From the NCBI RefSeq assembly GCF_004570865.1, contig NZ_SPQS01000020.1, forward strand, positions 92,625 through 156,624: a stretch of DNA of 64,000 nt, given 5' to 3'. The DNA comes from Bradyrhizobium frederickii. Lineage in GTDB: Bacteria; Pseudomonadota; Alphaproteobacteria; Rhizobiales; Xanthobacteraceae. Position numbers and translations under genes: made by a program. Position 1 is the stretch's first letter; the number at the start of each line of letters is the position of its first letter. A model generated the notes under the pieces. It searched no databases. It was not told where the DNA came from and saw only the letters and a program-made list of their open reading frames with translations. Shown piece by piece: positions 50,573-59,690 of this stretch.

Positions 50573-51520
50573 ATGACAGCGACAATGGACATCACGCGGG
50601 AGCGGATTGCGGCGACCGAGGCGGTCATCCGTCCGCATATCAGGCGCACGCCCCTGGTTCAGGCCGATCTCGCCGATTTCGGCCTGCCGGCCGCGCCGGT
50701 CACGTTCAAGCTCGAGATGCTGCAGCATTCAGGATCGTTCAAGGCGCGCGGCGCCTTCGCCAATCTGTTGCTGCGGCAGGTGCCGCAGGCCGGTGTCGTC
50801 GCCGCATCCGGCGGCAATCACGGCGCGGCGGTCGCCTATGCGGCGCAGCGGCTCGGCCGTCCCGCCACGATCTTCGTGCCCGACATCACCTCGCCGGCCA
50901 AGGCCGAGCGGATCAGGAATTATGGCGCCAAGCTCGTGATCGCGGGCAGCCGCTACGCCGATGCGCTCGCCGCAAGCGAGGCGCATGTCGCGCAGAGCGG
51001 CGCGCTGGCGGTCCATGCCTACGATCAGGCCGAAACCCTGCTTGGCCAGGGCAGCGTCGGACTGGAGCTGGAGCAGGATGCTCCCGGCATCGACACGCTG
51101 CTGGTGGCGGTCGGCGGCGGCGGACTGATCGGCGGCATTGCAGCCTGGTACGCCGGCAGGACGCGCATCATCGCGGTCGAGCCGGAACAATCGCCAACAC
51201 TGCATAACGCGTTCGAGGCGGGCGCGCCGGTCGACGCGCCGGCTGGCGGCATCGCCGCCGACAGCCTGGCGCCGCGGCGCGTCGGCGAGTTGATGTTTCC
51301 GGTCGCGCGCGCCCATGTCGAGCGCGTCGTCCTGGTCAGCGACGATGCGATCCGGCAGGCCCAGGCCGAGCTGTGGTCGCACTTGCGCCTCGTCGCCGAG
51401 CCCGGCGGCGCAGCCGCCTTTGCCGCGGTGCTCTCCGGCCGCTATCGTCCGTCACCTGCCGAGCGCGTCGCCATTCTGGTCTGCGGCGCCAACACCAATG
51501 CGGTGAATTTCGATAGCTGA
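50573..51520 (+). CDS. threonine/serine dehydratase-like PLP enzyme
   Basis: 315 residues of the fold type II PLP family. The PLP lysine is in SGSFKARGA near residue 57, substrate loop ASGGNHGAAVAY near 80 and the phosphate-binding GGGGLIGG near 180. It has no C-terminal regulatory ACT domain, so it resembles catabolic threonine or 3-hydroxyaspartate dehydratases and racemases. The start is ATG 50573 (MTATMDITRERI) or 50585. It is divergent from the ArsR gene, which may control it. Confidence 0.87.
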   Translation: MTATMDITRERIAATEAVIRPHIRRTPLVQADLADFGLPAAPVTFKLEMLQHSGSFKARGAFANLLLRQVPQAGVVAASGGNHGAAVAYAAQRLGRPATIFVPDITSPAKAERIRNYGAKLVIAGSRYADALAASEAHVAQSGALAVHAYDQAETLLGQGSVGLELEQDAPGIDTLLVAVGGGGLIGGIAAWYAGRTRIIAVEPEQSPTLHNAFEAGAPVDAPAGGIAADSLAPRRVGELMFPVARAHVERVVLVSDDAIRQAQAELWSHLRLVAEPGGAAAFAAVLSGRYRPSPAERVAILVCGANTNAVNFDS

Positions 51521-51531
51521 ACGGGAATGAC

Positions 51532-51964
51532 ATGACGGGACCGCGCGGACTGATCCTGATATCGATCCTGCTGCCGATGATCGGTGCCGCCCATGCCCAG
51601 GACCGCCAGATCGACGACCGCCCGATCGGCTTTCTCACGCCGTCGCAGAACATCGCCTGCCAGTTCTTCACCGACAACGGTCAGGGCGTGCTCCGCTGCG
51701 ACATCATGAACATGGAGAGCCGGCCGCGGCGGCCCGCCGATTGCGAGCTCGACTGGGGCCAAGCCTTCGAGATGAGCGCGAAGGGCGCCGCAAGCCGCAT
51801 CTGCGCCGGCGACACCGTGATGGACCCCTCGCTGCCGGTGCTGGCCTATGGCGAGGTGTGGCAGCGCGGGGGATTTACCTGCCGGTCGGAGCAGACGGGG
51901 CTGACGCTTCAATGCGATGCAGCGGGGGTTTTCGCTAGCGCGGGGGAAGCAGGAGTTGTTTTGA
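51532..51964 (+). pseudogene. secreted DUF6636-like protein gene with apparent frameshift
   Basis: The start is at ATG 51532, 12 bp after the dehydratase gene: signal peptide LILISILLPMIGAAHAQ, then IGFLTPSQNIACQFF and RCDIMN, PADCELDWGQAF, ICAGDTV and GFTCRSEQTGLT. Up to here it follows a family of small secreted proteins with paired cysteines that normally ends soon after such a GxTC motif. At about 51907-51911 the reading should shift by one base: the other frame continues NAMQRGFSLARGKQELF to a stop at 51964, the expected ending. The unshifted frame runs to 52047 with unrelated residues. Confidence 0.6.
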
Positions 51965-51967
51965 GGC

Positions 51968-52159
51968 ATGCTCCGCTCGCTTTTCATCGTTGGAATAGCC
52001 TCGATCACGATCGGGGCCGCATGGGGCCAGAACGACGTGCGTGCTGATATGTCTCCATCGCTCAATATATTGGGCGCCTACTCCTATAGCGCGGACAAGG
52101 TGGCCTATACCCGATTTATCCGGGAGCTGATCGATTTCCTAACTTCAGCGAAGAACTGA
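51968..52159 (+). CDS. small secreted protein, unknown, possibly frameshifted
   Basis: 63 residues with a clear signal peptide (MLRSLFIVGIASITIGAAWGQ) and a short mature part with no known motif. The same strand continues open in another frame from about 52090 to 52410 (SEELKTFLRSVGRRNE, PLTDEDRQDWEDDLRRND), which reads like protein. So this may be the start of a longer gene broken near 52140. I do not recognise it. Confidence 0.4.
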   Translation: MLRSLFIVGIASITIGAAWGQNDVRADMSPSLNILGAYSYSADKVAYTRFIRELIDFLTSAKN

Positions 52160-52353
52160 AAACCTTCCTGCGGAGCGTTGGCAGACGCAATGAAATCGTG
52201 CCCTTGACTGATGAGGATCGACAGGATTGGGAAGACGACCTCCGGCGCAACGATGCAGCAGTCTTCGAGGTGCAGGTCACAAACCCCGACGCACGAGCGC
52301 GGCAGCCCGCTCGCCGGCGGTCGCGGGTCAAACCAGAGCCATACTTCATGCGC

Positions 52354-53706
52354 TCACCGATTGGCGGGAAGCAGGAAAATTGCTGCGAGAGCGCCCAAGA
52401 CTGCTGTTGACGCCGCGGTGGCAAAGATGGCCTCGAAGGCTTGCCCGCCACCAACTACTGCCAGCGCAGCGATCCCAAGCGCGAAGCCACCCTGCCGCGC
52501 CACGATCGTCATGGCAGAGGCCATGCCGGAACGGTCCGGCGGAGCGAGCGCAAGCAGGGCACCCGAAAGTTGCGGGTGAGCAAGCGCTGCGCCGCTGCCG
52601 ATCACTACCATGCCCGCGAGCATGAGTCCGAGGGTCTCGGCCGTATCTGTACGCCAGAGGGATGCAAGTAAGAGGAGATTACCGACCGCGAGTATCGCGA
52701 GAGAATGCGCGAAGTGCCAGCGCCAACCGATGCGCATGACGAGGCGACCGCCAATTGGCGGCACGATTAGCATGGGCGCTGTTGCAGCGAGTAGCGCGAG
52801 GCCAGTACGATTGGTGTGCCACCCGAATGCGCTCTGCATCGCTGGCGGCAGATAGACAAGGATGGCCCAGTAGCTGACGGAGACCGCAATCAGCAGCAGG
52901 CCGACACCGATCATCGGGGGTGTACCGAACACGTTCGGGTCGAGGAGCGGCACAGCGCGCCGATGCTGTTGAAGGGCGAAGCCTGCCAACAGCAAAAGGG
53001 CCGCGCCGCCGAGGCTCGCGGCACCGATCATGTCGGCACGTACGCGCAACGTCGCCTCAATCAGCAGCGCGAGTGCCATCGTCAACAGGGCGACGCCGAC
53101 AATATCGAGCGAGCGCTTCTCCGCGGCTTGGCTCTCGGCGACGAGCCGCGGCGCCGCAATGGTCAGAGCCACGCAGAACGGCACGTTGATGAAGAAGATC
53201 CAGCGCCACCCGGTCCAAGCCGTGATCACGCCACCGAGCGTCGGCCCCAGGGCCATCCCAACACCGGAGACCACGCCCATCAAGGCGAACACACGCGCTC
53301 TGGCGACGGCATCCGGGAACGCGCTGGCGACGAGCGCCAAGGCGCCTGTGACGACAAACGCTGCGCCAACGCCTTGCAGACCTCGGGCGAGCCACAACGA
53401 CGGACCGTCCCAGGCAAGGCCGCAAGCAAGGGAAGCGACAAGGAAGATCGCATTGCCGGTCAGCAAAGCGCTGCGGCGACCGAAGCGATCGGCGATTGCC
53501 CCAGCCGCCAGCAGCATGCCCGTGAAAGCGAGAGAGTACGCATCAATCACCCACGCTGTCGCGGCCATGTCGAAGTTGAGGGTGCGCTCCATCGCTGGCA
53601 GCGCAACGACGACGGCGGTGACGTCGAGATTCGTGAAGAACGCACCGAGGCCGAGTGTCAGTGCAACGGAAAGATCACGAGCGGATAGCGAGGGTGCCGT
53701 CTTCAC
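52354..53706 (-). CDS. MFS transporter, DHA2-like drug/metabolite efflux
   Basis: 450 residues, about 14 hydrophobic segments. It shows LDVTAVVVALPAMERTL near residue 28, the MFS loop motif GAIADRFGRRSALL near 68, motif C-like GVGMALGPTLGGVITAW near 150, and WRWIFFINVPF. These are proton-coupled exporters. It is divergent from the LysR gene at 53826, which probably regulates it. Its end overlaps the broken open frame from 52090. Confidence 0.9.
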   Translation of the reverse strand: MKTAPSLSARDLSVALTLGLGAFFTNLDVTAVVVALPAMERTLNFDMAATAWVIDAYSLAFTGMLLAAGAIADRFGRRSALLTGNAIFLVASLACGLAWDGPSLWLARGLQGVGAAFVVTGALALVASAFPDAVARARVFALMGVVSGVGMALGPTLGGVITAWTGWRWIFFINVPFCVALTIAAPRLVAESQAAEKRSLDIVGVALLTMALALLIEATLRVRADMIGAASLGGAALLLLAGFALQQHRRAVPLLDPNVFGTPPMIGVGLLLIAVSVSYWAILVYLPPAMQSAFGWHTNRTGLALLAATAPMLIVPPIGGRLVMRIGWRWHFAHSLAILAVGNLLLLASLWRTDTAETLGLMLAGMVVIGSGAALAHPQLSGALLALAPPDRSGMASAMTIVARQGGFALGIAALAVVGGGQAFEAIFATAASTAVLGALAAIFLLPANR

Positions 53707-53794
53707 AAATCCTCTGCCGATAAGTGCCGCGCAGGAGCCCTGGATGCCCGCTAGTTATCATCGGTTTACGTTCTTGGCGTATGCCGAGTGTTCA

Positions 53795-53807
53795 ATTCAG
53801 GATGAAT
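53795..53807. promoter_or_regulatory. inverted repeat between MFS and LysR genes
   Basis: ATTCA-GGA-TGAAT, a perfect 5-bp inverted repeat 18 bp before the LysR start at 53826. It is a candidate LysR operator. Confidence 0.4.
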
Positions 53808-53825
53808 CTCCTTCATAATGCCGAC

Positions 53826-54740
53826 ATGACCGCGCAACCTCCATTCGATGCCCTGATTGCCTTCGAAGCCGTGCACCGCCTCGGCAGCGTCACCGCCGCA
53901 GCAAGCGACCTCCGGGTGACGCAGAGCGCAGTGAGTCACCGGTTGCGCCGGCTGGAAGACTTTATGGGTTTGCCACTGCTGATGCGGACTTCGGGCGGCA
54001 TGCGGCCGACGCCCGCCGGTGAAGCGCTTGCATCCGGCCTCGCGGAACTCCTCACCGGCCTAGGCGAGCTACGCGCGCGATGCCGCGCCGCCGCCAGCAA
54101 TGGACCATTGCGCGTCGGCGTCAGTGCGGCGCTTGCGGACTATTGGCTCGTCGCACGCCTGCCGATGTTCAAGGCCTCATCGACGCCGGTCGAACTGATC
54201 ATCGTCGAGAGCACGGCGCAAGCAATCCACCTCGATCTCGACATCACGATCCATTGGCTCCTCGAGGGCGAGGCACGCGAGACCTCGACGCAGCGCGTGT
54301 TGTTGCGCGAGCAGGTCTTCCCCGTTTGCCACGCGCAACTGTTGCCGTCCGCGCCGCTCGACGATCCGATGCGCATTGCCGCGCTGCCGCTGATCCATAA
54401 GGGGGTTGGCGCAGACGCGAACGCGGGAACGGAGTGGTCCTGGTCGACGTGGTTCGCGCGACTTGGCCTCAATGCGCCGCCGCCGGTTGGACTACGTTAC
54501 GCCAACATGGCGACAGCGATCGGTGCCGCACTTCAAGGCAGCGGCGTCGTGCTGACGCGCTCACTCCTCGCGCGCGACGCGCTCATTGACGGTCGCCTTG
54601 TGCGCGTGCTGCCTGAGACCTGGGATATGCCGTCGACGAAGGTACACCTCGTGCGCTGGCCCGCGGTCCTGGCAAGTGATGCTCGGGTGAAGGCATTTGT
54701 TGCATGGCTTTTGGACGAAGCCAACGAATGCGTCCGATAG
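53826..54740 (+). CDS. LysR-family transcriptional regulator
   Basis: 304 residues with an N-terminal winged helix-turn-helix: FDALIAFEAVHRLGSVTAAASDLRVTQSAVSHRLRRLED. The effector-binding domain follows (LRVGVSAALADYWL), most like GcvA-type regulators. The start is ATG 53826; ATG 53802 is possible. Divergent placement next to the MFS gene suggests that transporter as its target. The effector is unknown. Confidence 0.9.
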   Translation: MTAQPPFDALIAFEAVHRLGSVTAAASDLRVTQSAVSHRLRRLEDFMGLPLLMRTSGGMRPTPAGEALASGLAELLTGLGELRARCRAAASNGPLRVGVSAALADYWLVARLPMFKASSTPVELIIVESTAQAIHLDLDITIHWLLEGEARETSTQRVLLREQVFPVCHAQLLPSAPLDDPMRIAALPLIHKGVGADANAGTEWSWSTWFARLGLNAPPPVGLRYANMATAIGAALQGSGVVLTRSLLARDALIDGRLVRVLPETWDMPSTKVHLVRWPAVLASDARVKAFVAWLLDEANECVR

Positions 54741-54795
54741 GAGACCGGCCGGCACCGCCGCACGTTGACGCGCTGACGGCAGCGTCGGCTCGCCC

Positions 54796-54860
54796 TCATT
54801 GCGAGCCAACGGGTCCGCGCATGGCGCGGCCCGATGACAGGCTCCGCGGAGCAATCCAGA
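54796..54860. repeat. palindromic repeat interrupted by the same 44-bp unit
   Basis: The outer arms CATTGCGAGC and GCGGAGCAATCCAG belong to a repeat family that usually forms a short hairpin. Between and including part of the arms, 54805-54849 carries GCCAACGGGTCCGCGC... to ...ACAGGCTCCGCGG, matching 49327-49370 at all but three positions (two substitutions and one extra base). Confidence 0.75.
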
Positions 54861-54918
54861 ATCTGTCCGCGGGGGCAGCCTTGATTGCTTCGCAAAGGGG
54901 CGGCGAGACAGACGCAGA

Positions 54919-55512
54919 TCACTCAATGATCGGCACATGCTTCGCCGCATCGGGCGGCGCGGTGCCATCGAGCCGCGGGTCGTTGGCGATTTCGACCTGG
55001 CGGCGGAAGGGGCGGAAGCCGGAGCGTTGGTAGAACGCGACGGCGGAGGGATGGTCGAGCGTGCAGGTGTGGACCCAGACGCGGCCGACATCGTGCGACC
55101 ACGCGAGCTCCAGCGCGCGGTTCATCAGGAAGCGGGCGGCGCCGGTGCCGATCAAGGGTGCGGTGACGCCGAAATAAGACAGCTCGCACTGGCCGGGCTC
55201 GCGGAAGTCGAGCTCGAGCAGGCCTTCGTCGCGGCCATCCGCGACCAATGCGTAGACCTCAATGCCCGGCGCGTGGAGGATCGCGGCAAGCTTGGTGTCG
55301 TTCATGCGTGGTCGCGAGAACCACAGCCAGTCCTCGCCGACGCGGCGGAAGAGATCGCGGTACCAGGGAAGCGCGGGGGCATCGACCTTGCGCAAGGTCC
55401 ACGCGCCAGGGGGATCGGCGCGGCGCACGGGAGGTGCAGTCATTTCCAGATGGGTGACGACCGCGGCGATCTTGCCGGGGGGGACGTCGGAGTAGCCGTC
55501 GGGAAGGATCAT
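54919..55512 (-). CDS. GNAT-family N-acetyltransferase
   Basis: 197 residues. The GNAT core lies in the C-terminal half: GLLELDFREPGQCELSYFGV, then the acetyl-CoA loop PLIGTGAARFLMNRAL, VWVHTCTLDHPSAVAFYQRSGF. The first ~70 residues form a family-specific N-terminal region with FSRPRM. The substrate is unknown. Confidence 0.87.
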   Translation of the reverse strand: MILPDGYSDVPPGKIAAVVTHLEMTAPPVRRADPPGAWTLRKVDAPALPWYRDLFRRVGEDWLWFSRPRMNDTKLAAILHAPGIEVYALVADGRDEGLLELDFREPGQCELSYFGVTAPLIGTGAARFLMNRALELAWSHDVGRVWVHTCTLDHPSAVAFYQRSGFRPFRRQVEIANDPRLDGTAPPDAAKHVPIIE

Positions 55513-55559
55513 GGGGCTTGCTCGTTCAGTTCAGGCCAAGCTGCGGCCATACAATCGGT

Positions 55560-55683
55560 GTCGTCCCGGCGAAGGCCGGGACCCATAACCACGAATGTGG
55601 ATTGGTTTGCGGGCTGGAACGACGTGTCCCGTTCACAAGCTCTGCTGCGGAGTATGGGTCCCGGCCTTCGCCGGGACGACAGC
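55560..55683. repeat. long palindromic interspersed repeat
   Basis: GTCGTCCCGGCGAAGGCCGG at the left is almost exactly complementary to CCGGCCTTCGCCGGGACGAC at the right. Inner CCCATA / TATGGG segments also pair. A related element lies at 57350-57460. Confidence 0.85.
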
Positions 55684-55741
55684 TTGCCTGTTGATTCACC
55701 TCGTCACCTCAATCCCAGCGAGATGGACTTGGCGGTCGCGC

Positions 55742-57247
55742 CTACCCCTCCCCCTCGTCGCTCGCCAGCACGCCCTTCACCGCGCGCGCCCAGCCGGCGA
55801 GCTTTCGCTCGCGCGTCGCCTGGCTCATGTTCGGCTTGAAGCGGTGCTCCAATCGCCAATTGTCGGCGAACTTGGTCGGCTCGGGATAGACGCCGGCGTT
55901 GAGGCCGGCGAGGTAGGCGGCGCCCAGTGCCGTGGTTTCCTGGATCACCGGACGGTCTACTGGTGCATCGAGCAGATCGGAGAGGCGCTGCATGGTCCAG
56001 TCCGACGCCGTCATGCCGCCGTCGACGCGGAGCACGACGCTTGCGGTCTCCGAGCTCGGCCAGTCCGCGCGCATCGCGGCCCAGAGGTCGAAGGTCTGGT
56101 AGCAGACGCTTTCCAGCGCGGCGTGGGCGAGTTCGGCGGGGCCGGTGTTGCGGGTGAGGCCGAACAGCGCGCCGCGCACGCGCGGATTCCAGTAGGGCGC
56201 GCCCATGCCGACGAAGGCCGGGACGAGATAGACGCTCTGCATGGAGTCCGACTGATCGGCAAGAGGCCCGGTCTCGGCGGCGTGCTTGATGATGCCGAGG
56301 CCGTCGCGCAGCCATTGCACCGCGGAGCCGGCGACGAAGATCGAGCCTTCCAGCGCGTAGGTGCGCTTGCCGTCGAGCTGGTAGGCGACGGTGGTGAGCA
56401 GCTTGTTCTTGGAGACGACGGGCGTGGTGCCGGTGTTGAGCAGCGCGAAGCAGCCGGTGCCGTAGGTGGACTTCATCATGCCCGGGCGGAAGCAGGCCTG
56501 GCCGATGGTGGCGGCCTGCTGGTCGCCGGCGATGCCGGAGATCGCGATCGCGCCGCCGAACAGATCGGGCGTGCTCTCGCCGAAGCGGGCGGAAGAGTCC
56601 TTCACCTCGGGCAGCATCGAGCGCGGCACGCCGATGATCTCCAGCAGCTCGTCGTCCCACTGGCCGGTGTGGATGTTGAACAGCAGCGTGCGCGAGGCGT
56701 TGGTGGCGTCGGTGGCGTGCACCTTGCCGCCGGTGAGGCGCCAGAGCAGGTAGCAATCGACGGTGCCGAACATCAATTCGCCGCGGGCGGCGCGGGCGCG
56801 GGCGCCGGGGACGTGGTCGAGGATCCAGGCAACCTTGGTGCCGGAGAAATAGGGATCGATGATCAGGCCGGTCTTCCTGGAGATCACCGGCTCGCGGCCC
56901 TCTGCCTTGAGTTTCGCGCAGATGTCGGCGGTGCGCCGGTCCTGCCAGACGATGGCGCGATGCACGGCCTGGCCGGTGGCGCGGTCCCACACCACCGTGG
57001 TCTCGCGCTGGTTGGTGATGCCGATCGCGGCGATGTCCTTCGCGCTGATGCCGGCCTGCTCGATCGCCTCGCGGCAGACCATCACGGTCGAGGTCCAGAT
57101 GTCCTCCGGCTCGTGCTCGACCCAGCCCGAGGCCGGGAAATGCTGCGGAAACTCCTGTTGCGCCTTGGCGGCGATGGAAATATCGCCGCGAAACACGATG
57201 GCGCGCGAGGAGGTGGTGCCCTGGTCGATGGCGAGGACGAAAGACAT
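55742..57247 (-). CDS. glpK: glycerol kinase
   Basis: The 501-residue FGGY-family kinase that phosphorylates glycerol to sn-glycerol 3-phosphate. It shows DQGTTSSRAIVF at the start, GWVEHEPEDIW, TNQRETTVVWD (with the conserved R-E pair) near residue 80 and GTGCFALLNTG. The full length is intact. No glpF, glpD or glp regulator is in view, so the gene stands alone between repeats. Confidence 0.96.
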   Translation of the reverse strand: MSFVLAIDQGTTSSRAIVFRGDISIAAKAQQEFPQHFPASGWVEHEPEDIWTSTVMVCREAIEQAGISAKDIAAIGITNQRETTVVWDRATGQAVHRAIVWQDRRTADICAKLKAEGREPVISRKTGLIIDPYFSGTKVAWILDHVPGARARAARGELMFGTVDCYLLWRLTGGKVHATDATNASRTLLFNIHTGQWDDELLEIIGVPRSMLPEVKDSSARFGESTPDLFGGAIAISGIAGDQQAATIGQACFRPGMMKSTYGTGCFALLNTGTTPVVSKNKLLTTVAYQLDGKRTYALEGSIFVAGSAVQWLRDGLGIIKHAAETGPLADQSDSMQSVYLVPAFVGMGAPYWNPRVRGALFGLTRNTGPAELAHAALESVCYQTFDLWAAMRADWPSSETASVVLRVDGGMTASDWTMQRLSDLLDAPVDRPVIQETTALGAAYLAGLNAGVYPEPTKFADNWRLEHRFKPNMSQATRERKLAGWARAVKGVLASDEGEG

Positions 57248-57349
57248 GGCGGCTTACCTTGGCGGTTTCCCTGGTGGGATCATTGTGTCGCGGCAAAGGG
57301 AGCGGATTGGAGGCGGAAGGTCAATATCCCTGAGCACGCCTCAGGCTCC

Positions 57350-57460
57350 GTCGTCGTCCCCGCGAACGCGGGGACCCATAACCCCAGGGAGAGATTGGAG
57401 CCCTGGCTGGTAGCCGCGAGTCTTCGCCAAACTTCTCCCTGTGGCTATGGGTCCCGGATC
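57350..57460. repeat. palindromic repeat between glpK and SDR gene
   Basis: The left end GTCGTCCCCGCGAACGCGGG begins an element like that at 55560. Inner ACCCATAACC...GGAGAGATT pairs with a downstream GGGAGAA...GGCTATGGGT. The right end is degraded. Confidence 0.7.
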
Positions 57461-58233
57461 TACACCGCGGCTGTGGTCACGCCGCCGTCGATGACGATGG
57501 TCTGGCCGGTCAAGAAGCTCGATGCGTCCGAGGCGAGATAGGCGACGGCGCCGGCGATCTCGTCGGGCTCGCCGATGCGGCGGAGCGGAGTGGTGGCGGT
57601 GCGGCGCTTCAGATTGGCTTCGTCTTCCCACAGCGCGCGGGCGAAGTCGGTCTTGACCAGGCCGGGCGCGATGCAATTGACGCGAACGCCTTTCGGGCCC
57701 CATTCGCCGGCGAGCGAACGGCACAGCGCGAAATCGGCGGCCTTGGAGATGCCGTAGGCACCGATCACGGTGGAGCCGCGCAGGCCGCCGATCGAGGAGA
57801 TGATGATCACGGAGCCGTTGCCGCGCTCCGCCATCTGCGGGATCGCGAGCGCGGAGAGCCAGATGTTGCTCTTGACGTTCGAGCCCATGATCTTGTCGAA
57901 GGCTTCGTCGGTGATGTCGAGCAGCGGGCCGTAATACGGATTCACCGCGGCGTTACAGACCAGGATGTCGATCTTGCCGTAATGTTTCGTCGCGCCCGCG
58001 ATCAGCGCCTCGACCTCGGCCTTGCGGGCGATGTTGCAGGGAATGACGATGGCGTCACCGCCGGACGCGATGATGCCGTCGGCGACCTCCTTGCAGGCGT
58101 CGGCCTTGCGCGAAGACACCACGACCTTGGCCCCTAACTTTGCCAGCAATTCGGCGGAGGAGCGGCCGATGCCGCGGCTGGAGCCGGTGACGACCGCGAC
58201 CTTGCCGGTGAGATCGAACGGGGTGTTTTTCAT
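57460..58233 (-). CDS. short-chain dehydrogenase/reductase
   Basis: 257 residues, classical SDR: cofactor motif TGSSRGIG near residue 15, NAAVNP in place of NNAG near 90, and active-site S-Y-K with YGISK near 157, then PGLVKTDFA. It uses NAD(P)H to interconvert hydroxyl and keto groups. GAGGGAG upstream sets the start at ATG 58233. It lies downstream of the pim-like genes on the same strand and could serve as 3-hydroxyacyl-CoA dehydrogenase, but this is inference. Confidence 0.88.
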   Translation of the reverse strand: MKNTPFDLTGKVAVVTGSSRGIGRSSAELLAKLGAKVVVSSRKADACKEVADGIIASGGDAIVIPCNIARKAEVEALIAGATKHYGKIDILVCNAAVNPYYGPLLDITDEAFDKIMGSNVKSNIWLSALAIPQMAERGNGSVIIISSIGGLRGSTVIGAYGISKAADFALCRSLAGEWGPKGVRVNCIAPGLVKTDFARALWEDEANLKRRTATTPLRRIGEPDEIAGAVAYLASDASSFLTGQTIVIDGGVTTAAV

Positions 58234-58249
58234 GGGGGCTCCCTCTCTC

Positions 58250-58370
58250 TTCGTCATTCCGGGGCGCGCCACCTGGCGCGAGCCCGGAATCCATTTCACC
58301 GCGCGTAATGCCACCCGATGGATCCCGGGTTCGCGCTACGCGCGCCCCGGGATGACAGTCGCGTGTGGTT
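58250..58370. repeat. palindromic repeat between pimD and SDR gene
   Basis: The outer ends GTCATTCCGGGGCGCGC and GCGCGCCCCGGGATGAC are near-perfect complements, with inner inverted segments. Same family as 60921-61022. Confidence 0.85.
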
Positions 58371-58379
58371 CGGCTGAAC

Positions 58380-59522
58380 TCAAACCAACCCGCCCGCGTC
58401 GGCGACGCGGCGCTGGTGGTAGTCGGTGTCGCCGAAGGTGTTCTCGATCATAGTGAGGCGCTTGAAGTAATGGCCGATCTTGGCCTCCATGGTCATGCCG
58501 ATGCCGCCGTGAAGCTGGATCGACTGCTGGCCGACGAACTTCAGCGACTTGCCGATCTGCACCTTGGCCGCGGCGATGGCATTGCTGCGCTCCTTGGCGT
58601 TCTCGAAATCGTTCGCCATGGTGGCGAACATCGACATCGAGCGCGCCTGTTCAGTGGCGACGAACATGTCGGAGGCGCGGTGCTGCAGCGACTGGAACGA
58701 GCCGATCGCGACGCCGAACTGCTTGCGCGTCTTGATGTACTCGACCGTGGTCTTGAGCGATTCGTCCATCAGCCCGACCGCCTCGGCGCAGAGCGCGACG
58801 CGGGCCTCGTCCACCACGCGCTCGATCAGCGCCAGCGAATCCTCGGGATTGCCGAGCACGGCATCCGGGCCGACCTCGACACCGGTGAAGGTGATGTCGG
58901 CGGCGTGCAGGCCGTCCTGGGTCGGATAGCCCTTCCTGGCGACGCCCTTGGCATTCGCCGGCACCAGGAACACGCCGATGCCGGACGTGTCGCGGCGCTC
59001 GCCCTTGGTGCGCGCGGTGACGATGAGCGTGTCGGCATTCTCGCCGTTGAGCACGACGAACTTCTCGCCATCGATGACCCAACCATCGCCCTTCTTCTTC
59101 GCGGTCGTGGTGACGTCGAACAGATCGTAGCGCGAATTCTTCTCGAGCTGAGCAAACGCCAGCGTCCTGCTGCCGTCGATGATCGACGGGACATGCGCGG
59201 CCTTCTGCGCATCGGTGCCGGCATGGCGCAGGAAGCCGCCGCCGATCACCACGGTCGCCAGATACGGCTCGAGCACCAGCGCCTTGCCGAGCGCTTCCAT
59301 CACGATCATGGTCTCGACGCCGCCGCCGCCGAAGCCGCCATCGGCCTCTGCGAAGGGCAGGCCGAGCAGGCCCTGCTCGGCGAGCTTGAGCCAGACCGTT
59401 TTGCTCCAGCCGCCCTTCTCCGCCATGTACTTCTTGCGCTGCTCGAAATCGTAGGAATCGGTCAGCAGGCCGTCGACGCTTTCCTTGAGAAGCCGCTGCT
59501 CCTCGTTCAGATCAAAATCCAT
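58380..59522 (-). CDS. pimD: acyl-CoA dehydrogenase, PimD-like (small subunit)
   Basis: 380 residues of the acyl-CoA dehydrogenase fold: N-terminal helical LNEEQRLLKESVDGLL, middle FAQLEKNSRYDL, C-terminal TRKQFGVAIGSFQSLQHR and QLHGGIGMT (FAD contacts). The terminal catalytic Glu in the YEGT motif of MCAD is absent, as in the partner at 59691. This fits the heteromeric two-gene dehydrogenases such as pimeloyl-CoA dehydrogenase. The start is ATG 59522 with GGAGAGAGAC upstream. Confidence 0.8.
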   Translation of the reverse strand: MDFDLNEEQRLLKESVDGLLTDSYDFEQRKKYMAEKGGWSKTVWLKLAEQGLLGLPFAEADGGFGGGGVETMIVMEALGKALVLEPYLATVVIGGGFLRHAGTDAQKAAHVPSIIDGSRTLAFAQLEKNSRYDLFDVTTTAKKKGDGWVIDGEKFVVLNGENADTLIVTARTKGERRDTSGIGVFLVPANAKGVARKGYPTQDGLHAADITFTGVEVGPDAVLGNPEDSLALIERVVDEARVALCAEAVGLMDESLKTTVEYIKTRKQFGVAIGSFQSLQHRASDMFVATEQARSMSMFATMANDFENAKERSNAIAAAKVQIGKSLKFVGQQSIQLHGGIGMTMEAKIGHYFKRLTMIENTFGDTDYHQRRVADAGGLV

Positions 59523-59571
59523 GTCTCTCTCCAAATCGGCGGGAATTGCCCTGCCGTCGCCTCACCCTCAG

Positions 59572-59674
59572 ATGTCATCCCCGCGAAGGCGGGGATCCAG
59601 TAAACGCAGGCGCTGGCGGGACTCACGATCGCCGCGGCGTACTGGGTCCCCCGCCTTCGCGGGGGACGACAGCG
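59572..59674. repeat. palindromic repeat between pimC and pimD
   Basis: GTCATCCCCGCGAAGGCGGG at the left pairs with CCCGCCTTCGCGGGGGACGA at the right; inner ATCCAGTA / TACTGGGT also pair. Confidence 0.85.
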
Positions 59675-59690
59675 TTCTGCATTCAATCAA

